From CAYJAQ01 sp964368275 (GTDB lineage: Bacteria > Bacillota_I > Bacilli_A > ML615J-28 > CAG-313): a stretch of 39,113 nt of DNA. Below are positions 24,158 to 31,886 of this stretch, piece by piece; the stretch's first letter is position 1, and the number at the start of each line of letters is the position of its first letter. Made by a program: the position numbers and the translations under genes. The notes below the pieces were generated by a model. The model was given only the letters and a program-made list of their open reading frames with translations. It had not been told where the DNA came from and made no database searches. The stretch lies in the NCBI GenBank assembly GCA_964368275.1, contig CAYJAQ010000006.1, positions 1-39,113 on the forward strand, in the 5' to 3' direction.

Positions 24158-24956
24158 TTTAAAAAAAATATACAATACAAAATCCCCAGTTCTTGAAGAA
24201 ATGGGTTTCAATGATGATAATTATGTAATCATTGCTGGACCTTGTGCTATTGAAGATAGAGAAAGTCTCTTAGCTTATGCCAAATTACTAAAAGATAATA
24301 ATATTCATTATATGCGCGCAGGTGCCTTTAAACCCCGCACTTCTCCTTATGACTTTCAAGGATTAGGCTATCTGGGATTGAATATGCTAAAAGAAATACG
24401 TGAACTGACTGGTATTAAAGTAGTTTCAGAAATTGTTAACGCCGATGATGTCAAAAAATTTGAAGAAACAGTAGATATAATTCAAGTTGGCACAAGAAAT
24501 GCTCAAAACTTTGAATTGTTGAAAGCATTAGGCAAAACCACAACACCAGTTCTTCTAAAAAGAGGATTTGGCAATACAATAGATGAATGGTTATCAGCAG
24601 CTGAATACATACTAGCTTCTGGTAATCCTAATGTTATTCTTTGTGAGCGTGGGCTTAAAAGCATTGATGGAAATAGCCATAATATCTTAGATTTAGGTGG
24701 AGCTATATTAGTGAAGAAATTGACAAAATTACCAGTTATTATTGACCCGTCACATGCTTCAAAAATATACGAAACCGTCCCTGAATTAACTTGGGCAGGA
24801 CTTACCGCTGGTTTAAATGGTGCTCTTATAGAGATCCATTTTAATCCTGATGCTTCTATTAGCGATAGTGCACAAGCACTTAGAACTACTAAATTTAGTG
24901 GCTTATTAGAAAAAGCCAGAAAGATTTCAGCCGTTCTTGATAAGAAAATTTATTAG
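24150..24956 (+). CDS. aroF: 3-deoxy-7-phosphoheptulonate (DAHP) synthase, type I-beta
   Basis: Condenses PEP and erythrose-4-phosphate, the first committed step of the pathway. The 268 aa protein is the short AroF/KDO8P-synthase-like form: VIIAGPCAIEDRESL, MRAGAFKPRTSPYDFQGLG, EIVNADDV, IIQVGTRNAQNFELLKALGK, PVLLKRGFGNT, ILCERG, IIDPSHASK and LIEIHFNPDAS are all present. No regulatory ferredoxin-like or chorismate-mutase domain is attached, although a chorismate mutase domain is encoded two genes upstream. The ATG at 24150 follows GAGGT and overlaps aroQ by 8 nt. It is the last gene of the operon. Confidence 0.95.
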   Translation: MTNLKKIYNTKSPVLEEMGFNDDNYVIIAGPCAIEDRESLLAYAKLLKDNNIHYMRAGAFKPRTSPYDFQGLGYLGLNMLKEIRELTGIKVVSEIVNADDVKKFEETVDIIQVGTRNAQNFELLKALGKTTTPVLLKRGFGNTIDEWLSAAEYILASGNPNVILCERGLKSIDGNSHNILDLGGAILVKKLTKLPVIIDPSHASKIYETVPELTWAGLTAGLNGALIEIHFNPDASISDSAQALRTTKFSGLLEKARKISAVLDKKIY

Positions 24957-24977
24957 GAATAACTATTTTGAATAAGC

Positions 24978-25006
24978 AAAGGTAGACACAAAAATTGTCT
25001 ACCTTT
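24978..25006. terminator. Terminator of the aro operon, also usable on the opposite strand
   Basis: AAAGGTAGACA (24978-24988), 7-nt loop, TGTCTACCTTT (24996-25006), then TTATT. It lies between the convergent aroF and acyltransferase genes. Confidence 0.9.
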
Positions 25007-25020
25007 TATTCATGTTATAC

Positions 25021-26256
25021 TCAATTAATCTTTTGCTTCTCACTATTCATGTAAATATCATAAGCAGCTTCCGTGTAAACCGACCACATTGACGTTTGCT
25101 TTAAATTCTCAAGAGGTATAAAGTAATAGAACTTATTATCATGGTAAATTTCAAAATCCTCCTTACAACCATATAGTAAAGTAGGCATGATAGCAATGGA
25201 AAAATGCAAGTCTTTTTCTTCACCATCGATATTTCCTTTAAAATGCAGTCCCATTAAATCTAGACGGCAGATACCTTCCCCTCTAATCTTTTGCCAATCT
25301 TTATGATACTCTCGGGTCGATGAAACCGCAAGTTTTACTTTAGTCTCTAAAATATTACCAGCCATCAGATCTTTCTTAGCTTCTTCTAATTGAAAATTAA
25401 ACCAAGTCGAAATTGTTTGATAATTGGCATCACTATTATCTTTATTATGAAAGAGATAACGATTGTCTAGATGATATTCGGAACCACATTCTTCACACCT
25501 AATGAGGTTTTTATGTTCTATTAATGAGAACTGGTGATGACATTTAGGACACTTATATAATATTGATGTTAAACCAGCTACTAGATTGCGACCTTTATAC
25601 TTAATATGGGTATTATTTGCGAGCCATTCTGACTCATCGTAGTATAAATTATCATTAACCGTTTTATTAATTTCAGAAAGCGTCATCTCATTTATATCAT
25701 CAGTAGTTAAAATAATTTTGCTCTTCATCCATATTTGACCATGGCGTCTAGCTTCACTCCACTTTGGACTAGTATAATACGCACCTTTTAGATTAACCAT
25801 TATAACTGGAACTGCCAATTTCTTAATCAACTTCTCCAATCCTTCAGGACGCTTAGCTATTACACCAGCAGAAGAGAGTTTGCCTTCGGGCATCATTAAT
25901 ACCGCCCCACCAGCTGCTATAACTCGCATAATCATCTTAACCGTTTCAGGATCAGGATTAAATAAATTTTTGGGAATAACTGCCAATGTCTTCAGTAATC
26001 TTCGCAAAAATCGCATATAGGTGTAGTTACGGGCGACTACAACATTGACTCGTCGCTTAAAGCCTAAGGCTCTAATCGCATACAGAAAATCAGGTGGTGA
26101 TGGATGGTTACACAAAATCAAACAAGGGCCTTTTAAATGTTTAGTTTCGTGATTGTCAAATCGCAAGCGATTGCGAATCCTAATTATTGGAAGCAAAATA
26201 AGTCGAAAGAAATAATATACAAAAAGATTGGGTTTAGTCGTTGTTCTCTTTTTCAT
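25021..26256 (-). CDS. PlsC-like acyltransferase with C-terminal zinc-ribbon region
   Basis: The N-terminal half is a 1-acylglycerol-3-phosphate acyltransferase domain: membrane-proximal start LFVYYFFRLILLPIIRIRNR, the catalytic HX4D motif in CNHPSPPDF (His51, Asp56) and MMPEGKLS (122-129) in place of FPEGTRS. After about residue 230 comes a four-cysteine zinc ribbon (CPKC at 236-239, CEEC at 254-257) and then about 150 residues I do not recognise. At 411 aa it is much longer than PlsC (about 240). It probably acylates a lysolipid at the cytoplasmic membrane face. The ATG follows AGAGG. It is a single-gene unit between the aro and pilus operons. Confidence 0.85.
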   Translation of the reverse strand: MKKRTTTKPNLFVYYFFRLILLPIIRIRNRLRFDNHETKHLKGPCLILCNHPSPPDFLYAIRALGFKRRVNVVVARNYTYMRFLRRLLKTLAVIPKNLFNPDPETVKMIMRVIAAGGAVLMMPEGKLSSAGVIAKRPEGLEKLIKKLAVPVIMVNLKGAYYTSPKWSEARRHGQIWMKSKIILTTDDINEMTLSEINKTVNDNLYYDESEWLANNTHIKYKGRNLVAGLTSILYKCPKCHHQFSLIEHKNLIRCEECGSEYHLDNRYLFHNKDNSDANYQTISTWFNFQLEEAKKDLMAGNILETKVKLAVSSTREYHKDWQKIRGEGICRLDLMGLHFKGNIDGEEKDLHFSIAIMPTLLYGCKEDFEIYHDNKFYYFIPLENLKQTSMWSVYTEAAYDIYMNSEKQKIN

Positions 26257-26275
26257 AAAAACCTCTATTTAGTAT

Positions 26276-26284
26276 ATTATAACA
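26276..26284 (-). promoter_or_regulatory. Extended -10 promoter of the PlsC-like gene
   Basis: On the minus strand TGT TATAAT (26284-26276), 20 nt upstream of the start codon. The -35 region is poor, as is usual for extended -10 promoters. Confidence 0.6.
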
Positions 26285-26318
26285 TTTTCAACCAATTTAG
26301 TCTATCAATTAGTAAATG

Positions 26319-26864
26319 CTACATCATAAAAGTTGATTGATAACCATTCGTGTGATAATAAGTAAAAGATTCTAAGGTAGCAGTATCATATGATAAAGTA
26401 CGGTTATCAATAACCACAAATACCATTTCAAGCGCCATTCCACCTTCAAATCCCACATAGAACTTTGCAATACCTTTGCCACCATTATATGTAATGGCAG
26501 CAGGAGTGTGAATGATTGTATTTGATTTAACCTTCTTATATGGTATCGTAGTTTCTGCTAAAATCCAATTCATGAATGATCTATATTTATCATCTGCAAT
26601 TGTATCGGTTGCGTCATCAATAGTATCTTTAGTTGATGATTGAAGTGGATAGACATAACTATTTATACCTCTCGTGCTTGTCATTATTACATACGCAGCT
26701 TGTTGAAACTCCAACGCTATACTATCTGATTCGTATTGTTTGGAATGTTCTAGATATCCTTTATAACTTGGTATAGCAACAGAAACCAAAACACCCATTA
26801 CAACAACAACTGTCACCATTTCAATCATACTAAAACCAGCTCTTTGATTTACTTTACGTTTCAC
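26319..26864 (-). CDS. Type IV prepilin-like protein (last gene of the pilus operon)
   Basis: A 181 aa pseudopilin. After a short basic leader (MKRKVNQRA) the prepilin-peptidase site G/FSMIE is followed by a hydrophobic helix VTVVVVMGVLVSVAIPSY; Glu5 of the mature protein is present. The C-terminal domain is unlike known pilins to my eye. The GTG start shares one base with the TAG stop of the upstream pilin gene and has no clear Shine-Dalgarno, so translation is probably coupled. No convincing terminator follows in the 60-nt gap to the PlsC-like gene. Confidence 0.85.
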   Translation of the reverse strand: MKRKVNQRAGFSMIEMVTVVVVMGVLVSVAIPSYKGYLEHSKQYESDSIALEFQQAAYVIMTSTRGINSYVYPLQSSTKDTIDDATDTIADDKYRSFMNWILAETTIPYKKVKSNTIIHTPAAITYNGGKGIAKFYVGFEGGMALEMVFVVIDNRTLSYDTATLESFTYYHTNGYQSTFMM

Positions 26865-27274
26865 TAGTCTACAAACATCTTATCTGTTAAGTTGTATTTT
26901 GTCGTACGATCACGATACTCATAACTAAGTAATCCAGCAGTGATAGTCAATTTTGCTGTAGTAGGTATTTTTACACCGGCATACTTTTGATAAACTGCTG
27001 TTGCAACTGCCACTGTAATATCATCATAACCATCAATTAGTTTTGGTTGTGTTGTTGATCCTTCTGCTGGATGTTTGTATCCCATCGAAATCGCCATGTC
27101 AATTGATTGTACAATCTGTAACACTTCTTGTTGATTAGCACTTGTTTTAGTAGTATCAATATAACTACCATATGATACGGCACCAACTGAAACTAAAACG
27201 CCCATAATAGTAACAACGATTACCATTTCTAATAATGTAAATCCTTTATTTGCTTTTTTAAATAATTTTTTCAT
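26864..27274 (-). CDS. comGC: Major pseudopilin, ComGC-like
   Basis: A 136 aa class 3 prepilin, probably the major subunit of the DNA-uptake pseudopilus. The leader MKKLFKKANKG is cut before FTLLEMVIVVTIMGVLVSVGAVSY, which matches ComGC with Glu5 intact. AGGAGG stands 4-5 nt before the ATG at 27274, the strongest ribosome-binding site in the operon, as suits a major subunit; a longer start at 27304 is unlikely. It follows the ATPase gene as comGC does in its usual cluster, though the ATPase is here fourth and not first in the operon order. Confidence 0.87.
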   Translation of the reverse strand: MKKLFKKANKGFTLLEMVIVVTIMGVLVSVGAVSYGSYIDTTKTSANQQEVLQIVQSIDMAISMGYKHPAEGSTTQPKLIDGYDDITVAVATAVYQKYAGVKIPTTAKLTITAGLLSYEYRDRTTKYNLTDKMFVD

Positions 27275-27312
27275 AATTCCTCCTAAAAATATTTTGCAAC
27301 TCATTAATATTA

Positions 27313-28488
27313 TTAGTCCAGACTTATTCTTGCTATCTCTTCTAGTGAAGATATACCATTAATTGCTAATTCTCTGCATTTATCACTGAATAACCGCATG
27401 CCTCTTCTTAAAGCAATTTGACGTAATTCAGTAGTTGATTTTTTCATAATAATTGCATCTTTAATTTCATTATCGAAAATGATTATTTCTTGAACAGCCA
27501 CTCGTCCGTTATAACCTGTATATAAGCAATGTTCGCACCCACAACTTTCATAAATTGTTATTGGTGATTGAATTTTTAGAAATTTCATCTCTTCTTCACT
27601 TGTTATGTGTAATGCTTTACAATATGGGCATAACTTTCTCACTAAGCGCTGGGCAATGACGCACTTTAAAACATCAGCAATCATGTTGCGACCAATTCCC
27701 ATATCACATAATCTTTCTACTACCATAGCAGCATCGGTTGTATGAAGTGAACTCATCACTAAATGACCAGTAATAGCCATTCTAACAGCCGTTTCAGCAC
27801 TTTCTACGTCACGTACCTCTCCTAGCATAATAATATTAGGATCTTGCCTAATGATGCTCCTTAGAATGCTAATGTACGACATTTGAGCATCGTACCTGAT
27901 AGGTATTTGATTAACACCATTAATGTCATACTCAACTGGATCTTCGATTGTCATTACATTTACTTTTACATTATTAACATAGCGTAAGAAGGTGTACAGC
28001 GTGGTTGTTTTGCCACACCCAGTGGGGCCAGTAACAAGTACTAACCCATTGTTGCTAGATAAAACTTTTTTTATTTTTGACAGTTCATCATCGGAAAAGC
28101 CAATTTCGGTCAAAGAATATTCAACTTTTGTAGTTCCCAAGATACGTATAACAACTCTTTCAGCAAAAAGTACCGGCATCGTGGAAACGCGACAATCATA
28201 TTTTTGATCGTTAACAATATGTGAGAAGCGTCCATCCTGCGGTATTTTGGTCTTAGTAATATCCATATTACATAATATTTTTATTCTCGCAACTACACTT
28301 ATATAAAATGAAGGTTCAATTTTCGTCATTTCTTGTAATATTCCATCTACTCGTATTTTAACGAGCACTTTATCCAAAAAAGGGTCAAAGTGAATATCAC
28401 TACCATTGTGATCTATCGTAATAGCTAGTAAGCTATTAACAAAATTTGTGACATTTTGGGGCTTCTCTAAACCTGTTATCAAACTCAT
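27313..28488 (-). CDS. comGA: Type II secretion/type IV pilus assembly ATPase (ComGA/GspE/PilB family)
   Basis: The cytoplasmic hexameric motor that drives pseudopilus assembly. In 391 aa: an N-terminal SDIHFDPF segment, Walker A GPTGCGKT (154-161), an Asp box with TIEDPVEY, Walker B IIMLGEVRD, the His box GHLVMSSLHTTDA, and a four-cysteine zinc site (CPYC, then CGCEHC). The N-terminal MshEN-type domain of PilB/GspE is absent, as in ComGA. The start codon overlaps the comGB stop (ATGA) and follows GGGGG by 6 nt. Key residues are all present, so the motor should be active. Confidence 0.93.
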   Translation of the reverse strand: MSLITGLEKPQNVTNFVNSLLAITIDHNGSDIHFDPFLDKVLVKIRVDGILQEMTKIEPSFYISVVARIKILCNMDITKTKIPQDGRFSHIVNDQKYDCRVSTMPVLFAERVVIRILGTTKVEYSLTEIGFSDDELSKIKKVLSSNNGLVLVTGPTGCGKTTTLYTFLRYVNNVKVNVMTIEDPVEYDINGVNQIPIRYDAQMSYISILRSIIRQDPNIIMLGEVRDVESAETAVRMAITGHLVMSSLHTTDAAMVVERLCDMGIGRNMIADVLKCVIAQRLVRKLCPYCKALHITSEEEMKFLKIQSPITIYESCGCEHCLYTGYNGRVAVQEIIIFDNEIKDAIIMKKSTTELRQIALRRGMRLFSDKCRELAINGISSLEEIARISLD

Positions 28489-29696
28489 TTCATTCCCCCA
28501 ATTGTCGTTGTATCCATCATCTTCAACAATGGTAAAAATATACCAGCCATTACCAACGCTATTATACCAGCAATCACAATAATCATAATTGGTTCAATGT
28601 AAGTTACTAACTTGTTCATTGAAGTAAAAAACTTTTCCCGATAATATTTAGAAACATAACCCAATGACTGCTCAAGATTACCAGATTTTTCACCAATAGC
28701 CAACATATTAACCATTGAATACGGGAATAATTGCTCAACTTTTAATGCTTCTGCAAAAGGTTCACCTTCTTTTATTGCCAGTATCACTTTACTAATCGCA
28801 TCTTCATAATGAACATTTTTCAAAACTCCTTTAGCATGACTAAGTGCATTAATAATTGATAAGTTACTTTCAATCATTGTGGTAAACATTTCAATAAAAC
28901 GCGAAAGTACAACAACATCGTAGAATTGCTTAATTATTGGTAGATTTATTTTCAAGTAATCTTTGAAGCGTACAAATCCCTTACATCTTGATAATATAAA
29001 ATAGACTACTATTAATAAACCAACCATAATAACTATCCACACACAGTATTCCCGCAAGAAACGTGAGAAGCCAATTAGAATCCGAGTGATTAGCGGCAAT
29101 TCAGTATTTAAAGTAATAAACATTCGTTCAAAAGAAGGTAATACAACTAGACCTAAAACAACAATAGTTGCTAAACAAACTAAGCATAATATTTTAGGGT
29201 ATAACGTTGCTGATTTCACCTTATTAACTGCTTTTTTATTTTGACTATAATATAAGTACATTTTGTTAACAATCTCAATAAAGCTATCAGTATTTTCAGC
29301 AATTTTTAACATTTGAAGAGCAAGTACTGGAAAAGCACGTGGAAATTTCTGCATCGCCACAACTATTGAAGTTCCCTGTTCTAAATCAATTACAATTGAT
29401 ATAATAATACTTCTAACCTTTTTATTATTAATAGTTTCACAAATTGCTTTTAAACTATCAATAACACCAATTTTACTATTTAACAAAATCATCCATTCTT
29501 CTAAAAAAGCAATAAACTCTTTTGAAGATAATCGCATATAACGATGATTTAACTTACTTAGCATATTTGCTTCTTTAGTTTTTAATAGTTCGAAATTAGA
29601 ATTTTGAAAAAAGTCTTCTAATGACCCATTTTCACTTTCAAAAAAGCCTCTTATCCTTCGATTGCTTTGATCTCTTGCAATGAAATTATATAGAAT
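28485..29696 (-). CDS. comGB: Pilus assembly inner-membrane protein (ComGB/GspF/PilC family), probable AUU start
   Basis: The polytopic platform protein of the pseudopilus. From the first ATG (29564) it has 359 aa and lacks the family N-terminus. The same frame is open upstream and encodes 44 more residues (LYNFIARDQSNRRIRGFFES, then a polar helix up to LLKTKEANM), which match the GspF start of the type FxYxAxDxxGxxxxGxxxA. That stretch has no ATG, GTG or TTG. ATT at 29696-29694 lies 7 nt after GGGGG (29708-29704) and would give 403 aa, the family length. Two GspF domains follow, each with membrane segments (FILSR.., IIVIAGIIALVMAGIFLPLL). It follows the pilin-like gene and overlaps comGA. 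Confidence 0.9.
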   Translation of the reverse strand: MLYNFIARDQSNRRIRGFFESENGSLEDFFQNSNFELLKTKEANMLSKLNHRYMRLSSKEFIAFLEEWMILLNSKIGVIDSLKAICETINNKKVRSIIISIVIDLEQGTSIVVAMQKFPRAFPVLALQMLKIAENTDSFIEIVNKMYLYYSQNKKAVNKVKSATLYPKILCLVCLATIVVLGLVVLPSFERMFITLNTELPLITRILIGFSRFLREYCVWIVIMVGLLIVVYFILSRCKGFVRFKDYLKINLPIIKQFYDVVVLSRFIEMFTTMIESNLSIINALSHAKGVLKNVHYEDAISKVILAIKEGEPFAEALKVEQLFPYSMVNMLAIGEKSGNLEQSLGYVSKYYREKFFTSMNKLVTYIEPIMIIVIAGIIALVMAGIFLPLLKMMDTTTIGGMK

Positions 29697-29707
29697 ACTC
29701 TCACCCC

Positions 29708-30100
29708 CTAACTAGTATCATATATTTGATAATCTAAAATCTGATATACATTTTTTTGAGAATTAAACATACCATGCAAATAATATATGCGATTAGGAAA
29801 TTGATCAATACTACGCCCATATATTACAACTTCATCTCCATTAATTCTAAGAAACTTTATCTCACACCCATTTGAATAATCTTTAAACTCTGGCCATTCA
29901 GCTGTGTATGTTCCAATTGAAAATGCAAATATATAAACTTGCCTTTGAACTAGACAACGCCAATCATATTCCTCTATAAGTAAGAGTTCTTCTTCATTTA
30001 TGTTATTTTGCGATAAAGAAACAATTAATAATTCAGCTGCTAAAAAAATAATAAACACTAAAATCAATATGTTACCATAACCTTTATTACTTCTTAACAC
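29708..30100 (-). CDS. ComGG-like membrane-anchored pseudopilus component
   Basis: A 130 aa protein with a basic start (MLRSNKGYG) directly followed by a long hydrophobic helix NILILVFIIFLAAELLIVSL. The rest is a soluble domain. It looks like a minor pilin but lacks the Glu5 and the classic GFTLIE site, like ComGG-type proteins. The GTG at 30100 follows GGAGA by 7 nt and overlaps the stop of the upstream gene; a longer ATG start at 30127 lacks a ribosome-binding site. The position inside the pilus operon supports the role. Family membership is not certain. Confidence 0.7.
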   Translation of the reverse strand: MLRSNKGYGNILILVFIIFLAAELLIVSLSQNNINEEELLLIEEYDWRCLVQRQVYIFAFSIGTYTAEWPEFKDYSNGCEIKFLRINGDEVVIYGRSIDQFPNRIYYLHGMFNSQKNVYQILDYQIYDTS

Positions 30101-30563
30101 GATATTTCTCCATATATGCATTATCAATATCTAGGTAGACCCCTTTTGATGCGTATAATTCACCAAATACTGATAAATTAATGTGATAATTTTTATAATT
30201 TTCAATTATTCTAATATTTATATGAAATATGTATTGGGCATTTGAAGAAGTAGAAAAATTAAAATTACTATCATAGTATATATCATAAAAATATTCATCA
30301 TTATTAGTATCTACATACTTAAAACTATAACATCCCTCAGGTATCGCAAAGTATTCAACAACATTTAAGTAGAAAGAAGGATCACTTAACCTTAATTCTA
30401 CTACATTATCTACGAAATCTAAGTAACGAATATAGAAATTACGATTAGCATAAGAACGATAGTATAGTCCTATACATCTAAAACTGCTTAACACAACAAC
30501 TGATAATAATGCCATACTAACTACCGCTTCTATTAACGTAAACCCTTTATTAGATTTAAGCAT
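30087..30563 (-). CDS. Minor prepilin (second gene of the pilus operon)
   Basis: A 158 aa prepilin: leader MLKSNKG, cleavage before FTLIEAVVSMALLSVVVLSS with Glu5, then a soluble domain rich in Tyr and Asn (ComGF/ComGD-like size). The ATG at 30563 is preceded by GGGGGG with 8 nt spacing; the longer start at 30590 is not supported. It overlaps the preceding prepilin gene by 8 nt and the next gene by 14 nt. Confidence 0.83.
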   Translation of the reverse strand: MLKSNKGFTLIEAVVSMALLSVVVLSSFRCIGLYYRSYANRNFYIRYLDFVDNVVELRLSDPSFYLNVVEYFAIPEGCYSFKYVDTNNDEYFYDIYYDSNFNFSTSSNAQYIFHINIRIIENYKNYHINLSVFGELYASKGVYLDIDNAYMEKYRVKK

Positions 30564-31011
30564 TTTGGATTCCCCCCGGTACAAAAACAATTATTTCGCG
30601 TACTATCATTTGCATGCCTATTTTAAAATATAGCGCATTATTATTTAATATATGAAATACCAATTCAGCATCCGTAAGCGTTATTTCATTAATTGCTGTA
30701 TCATCATTAAATATTCCGATAATTTCATTATTAAATTTTAATAAACGTTTATTCCCATTATATAACAATATCTCATCATTTACAGTTCGTAAAGTAAGCA
30801 CTTCTCCAGAGGCACGAATTTCATCAAATTTAGATTGCAGAGTATTTACTATATATGAACATTTTGATGCTTCCAACTTGCTTATTTGTACTTTACCGAT
30901 TGATTCGTTATACAATAAATATATTGAGACTATACTGCCCATTAGTGTTATTATTATAATAGTTGATACTAAAACCTCAATTAAAGTAAAACCTGCTATT
31001 CGTTCTTTCAT
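30556..31011 (-). CDS. Minor prepilin (first gene of the pilus operon)
   Basis: A 151 aa prepilin: leader MKERIAG, cleavage before FTLIEVLVSTIIIITLMGSI with Glu5, then a soluble domain with the QSKFDEIRASGEVLTLRTVN pattern seen in ComGF/GspJ-like minor pilins. It starts 18 nt below the extended -10 promoter and follows AGGTGA. It leads a seven-gene operon: three minor pilins, platform protein, ATPase, major pilin, extra pilin. No prepilin peptidase or PilMNO genes are seen nearby. Confidence 0.85.
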   Translation of the reverse strand: MKERIAGFTLIEVLVSTIIIITLMGSIVSIYLLYNESIGKVQISKLEASKCSYIVNTLQSKFDEIRASGEVLTLRTVNDEILLYNGNKRLLKFNNEIIGIFNDDTAINEITLTDAELVFHILNNNALYFKIGMQMIVREIIVFVPGGIQNA

Positions 31012-31028
31012 TCTGTCACCTCGGTAGC

Positions 31029-31037
31029 ATTATATCA
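31029..31037 (-). promoter_or_regulatory. Extended -10 promoter of the pilus operon
   Basis: TGA TATAAT (31037-31029) on the minus strand. The -35 (TAATCT at 17 nt) is poor, suggesting activator control or reliance on the extended -10. I did not find a clear ComK-box pair. Confidence 0.6.
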
Positions 31038-31100
31038 TTTTAGTACATAGTAGATTAATCTAATGTTTAAAAATCACCATTCTGGTAAATTTTCGAAAAA

Positions 31101-31129
31101 AACACCATTAACCAGTAGTTAAAGGTGTT
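31101..31129 (-). terminator. Terminator after the DedA/TVP38-like gene
   Basis: AACACC and GGTGTT enclose a second 5-bp stem (TTAAC/GTTAA) around a 5-nt loop. On the minus strand seven T residues follow. The stop codon of the membrane protein lies in the stem. Confidence 0.85.
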
Positions 31130-31874
31130 AATTATTAATAGTATCATTATTAACAATGATATTTTCAATTTTATTTCGCTTTGCAATGCGTTCACGATTT
31201 CTTTTTTGGATTACTTTTATGACAATTGTTAAGATTACACAAAGGATAACGATACCAACAATAATTGCTGAAACAATTGGATGACCATCTAAAACAGCCC
31301 CTGTCATAATTGTACAAATCGCAATTGAAGGCAACGATCCCAGCGAAGTTACAATCAAATAAGGAATAAAACGAAGTTTAGACCTAGAAGCAATGACCGC
31401 AATAACTCCATACGGAATGAATGGTAGTATATAAAGGAGTGAAACATTTACAATACGACCAAATCGATTATTGCGTTTTACTAGTTTTGATTCCCAACCA
31501 AGATAATTAGGAAAGTATTTTAGAACCGCATCGCCTGTTTTCTTAAATAGCAAATATATTACAATATTAGCAATAATAACACCAATTAAGCAAATTAGTG
31601 TACCCCAAAGCATACCATAAGTAATACCTGAAACAATTTCAACAGGCTCAGCCGGTAAGATTACCATCATTACAGTACAAAATTGTAGTACAACAAGAAT
31701 GGCCGCTCTAACCAGACCAATATCATCTTTATATTCATTAAGTGCTGCTTCAAAAGCTGCTTGATTACCAAAGTTTTGAAATACTGGTTTCAGCTCATGG
31801 ACAGTAATTCCAAGTATTACTGCGAGTGCCATAATAAACAAAACAAATATAATAATACTAGTACTCTTCTTCAT
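31128..31874 (-). CDS. TVP38/TMEM64 (DedA superfamily, VTT domain) membrane protein
   Basis: A 248 aa polytopic protein. It has an N-terminal membrane helix, the VTT core with MVILPAEPVEIVSGITYGMLWG, a re-entrant-loop-like LLYILPFIPYGVIAVIASRS and further hydrophobic segments, then a basic cytoplasmic tail (KRNRERIAKRNK). DedA-superfamily proteins include recently identified undecaprenyl-phosphate and phospholipid translocases; the substrate of this TVP38-type member is unknown. The ATG follows AAGGAG. It lies 12 nt after murI, in the same operon. Confidence 0.85.
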   Translation of the reverse strand: MKKSTSIIIFVLFIMALAVILGITVHELKPVFQNFGNQAAFEAALNEYKDDIGLVRAAILVVLQFCTVMMVILPAEPVEIVSGITYGMLWGTLICLIGVIIANIVIYLLFKKTGDAVLKYFPNYLGWESKLVKRNNRFGRIVNVSLLYILPFIPYGVIAVIASRSKLRFIPYLIVTSLGSLPSIAICTIMTGAVLDGHPIVSAIIVGIVILCVILTIVIKVIQKRNRERIAKRNKIENIIVNNDTINN

Positions 31875-31886
31875 GTATTCTCCTTC

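Noticed and set aside
26282..26340. Terminator at the end of the pilus operon
   Set aside because: Only short imperfect complementarity (TATCAAT-type repeats) with no GC-rich stem or U-tract.
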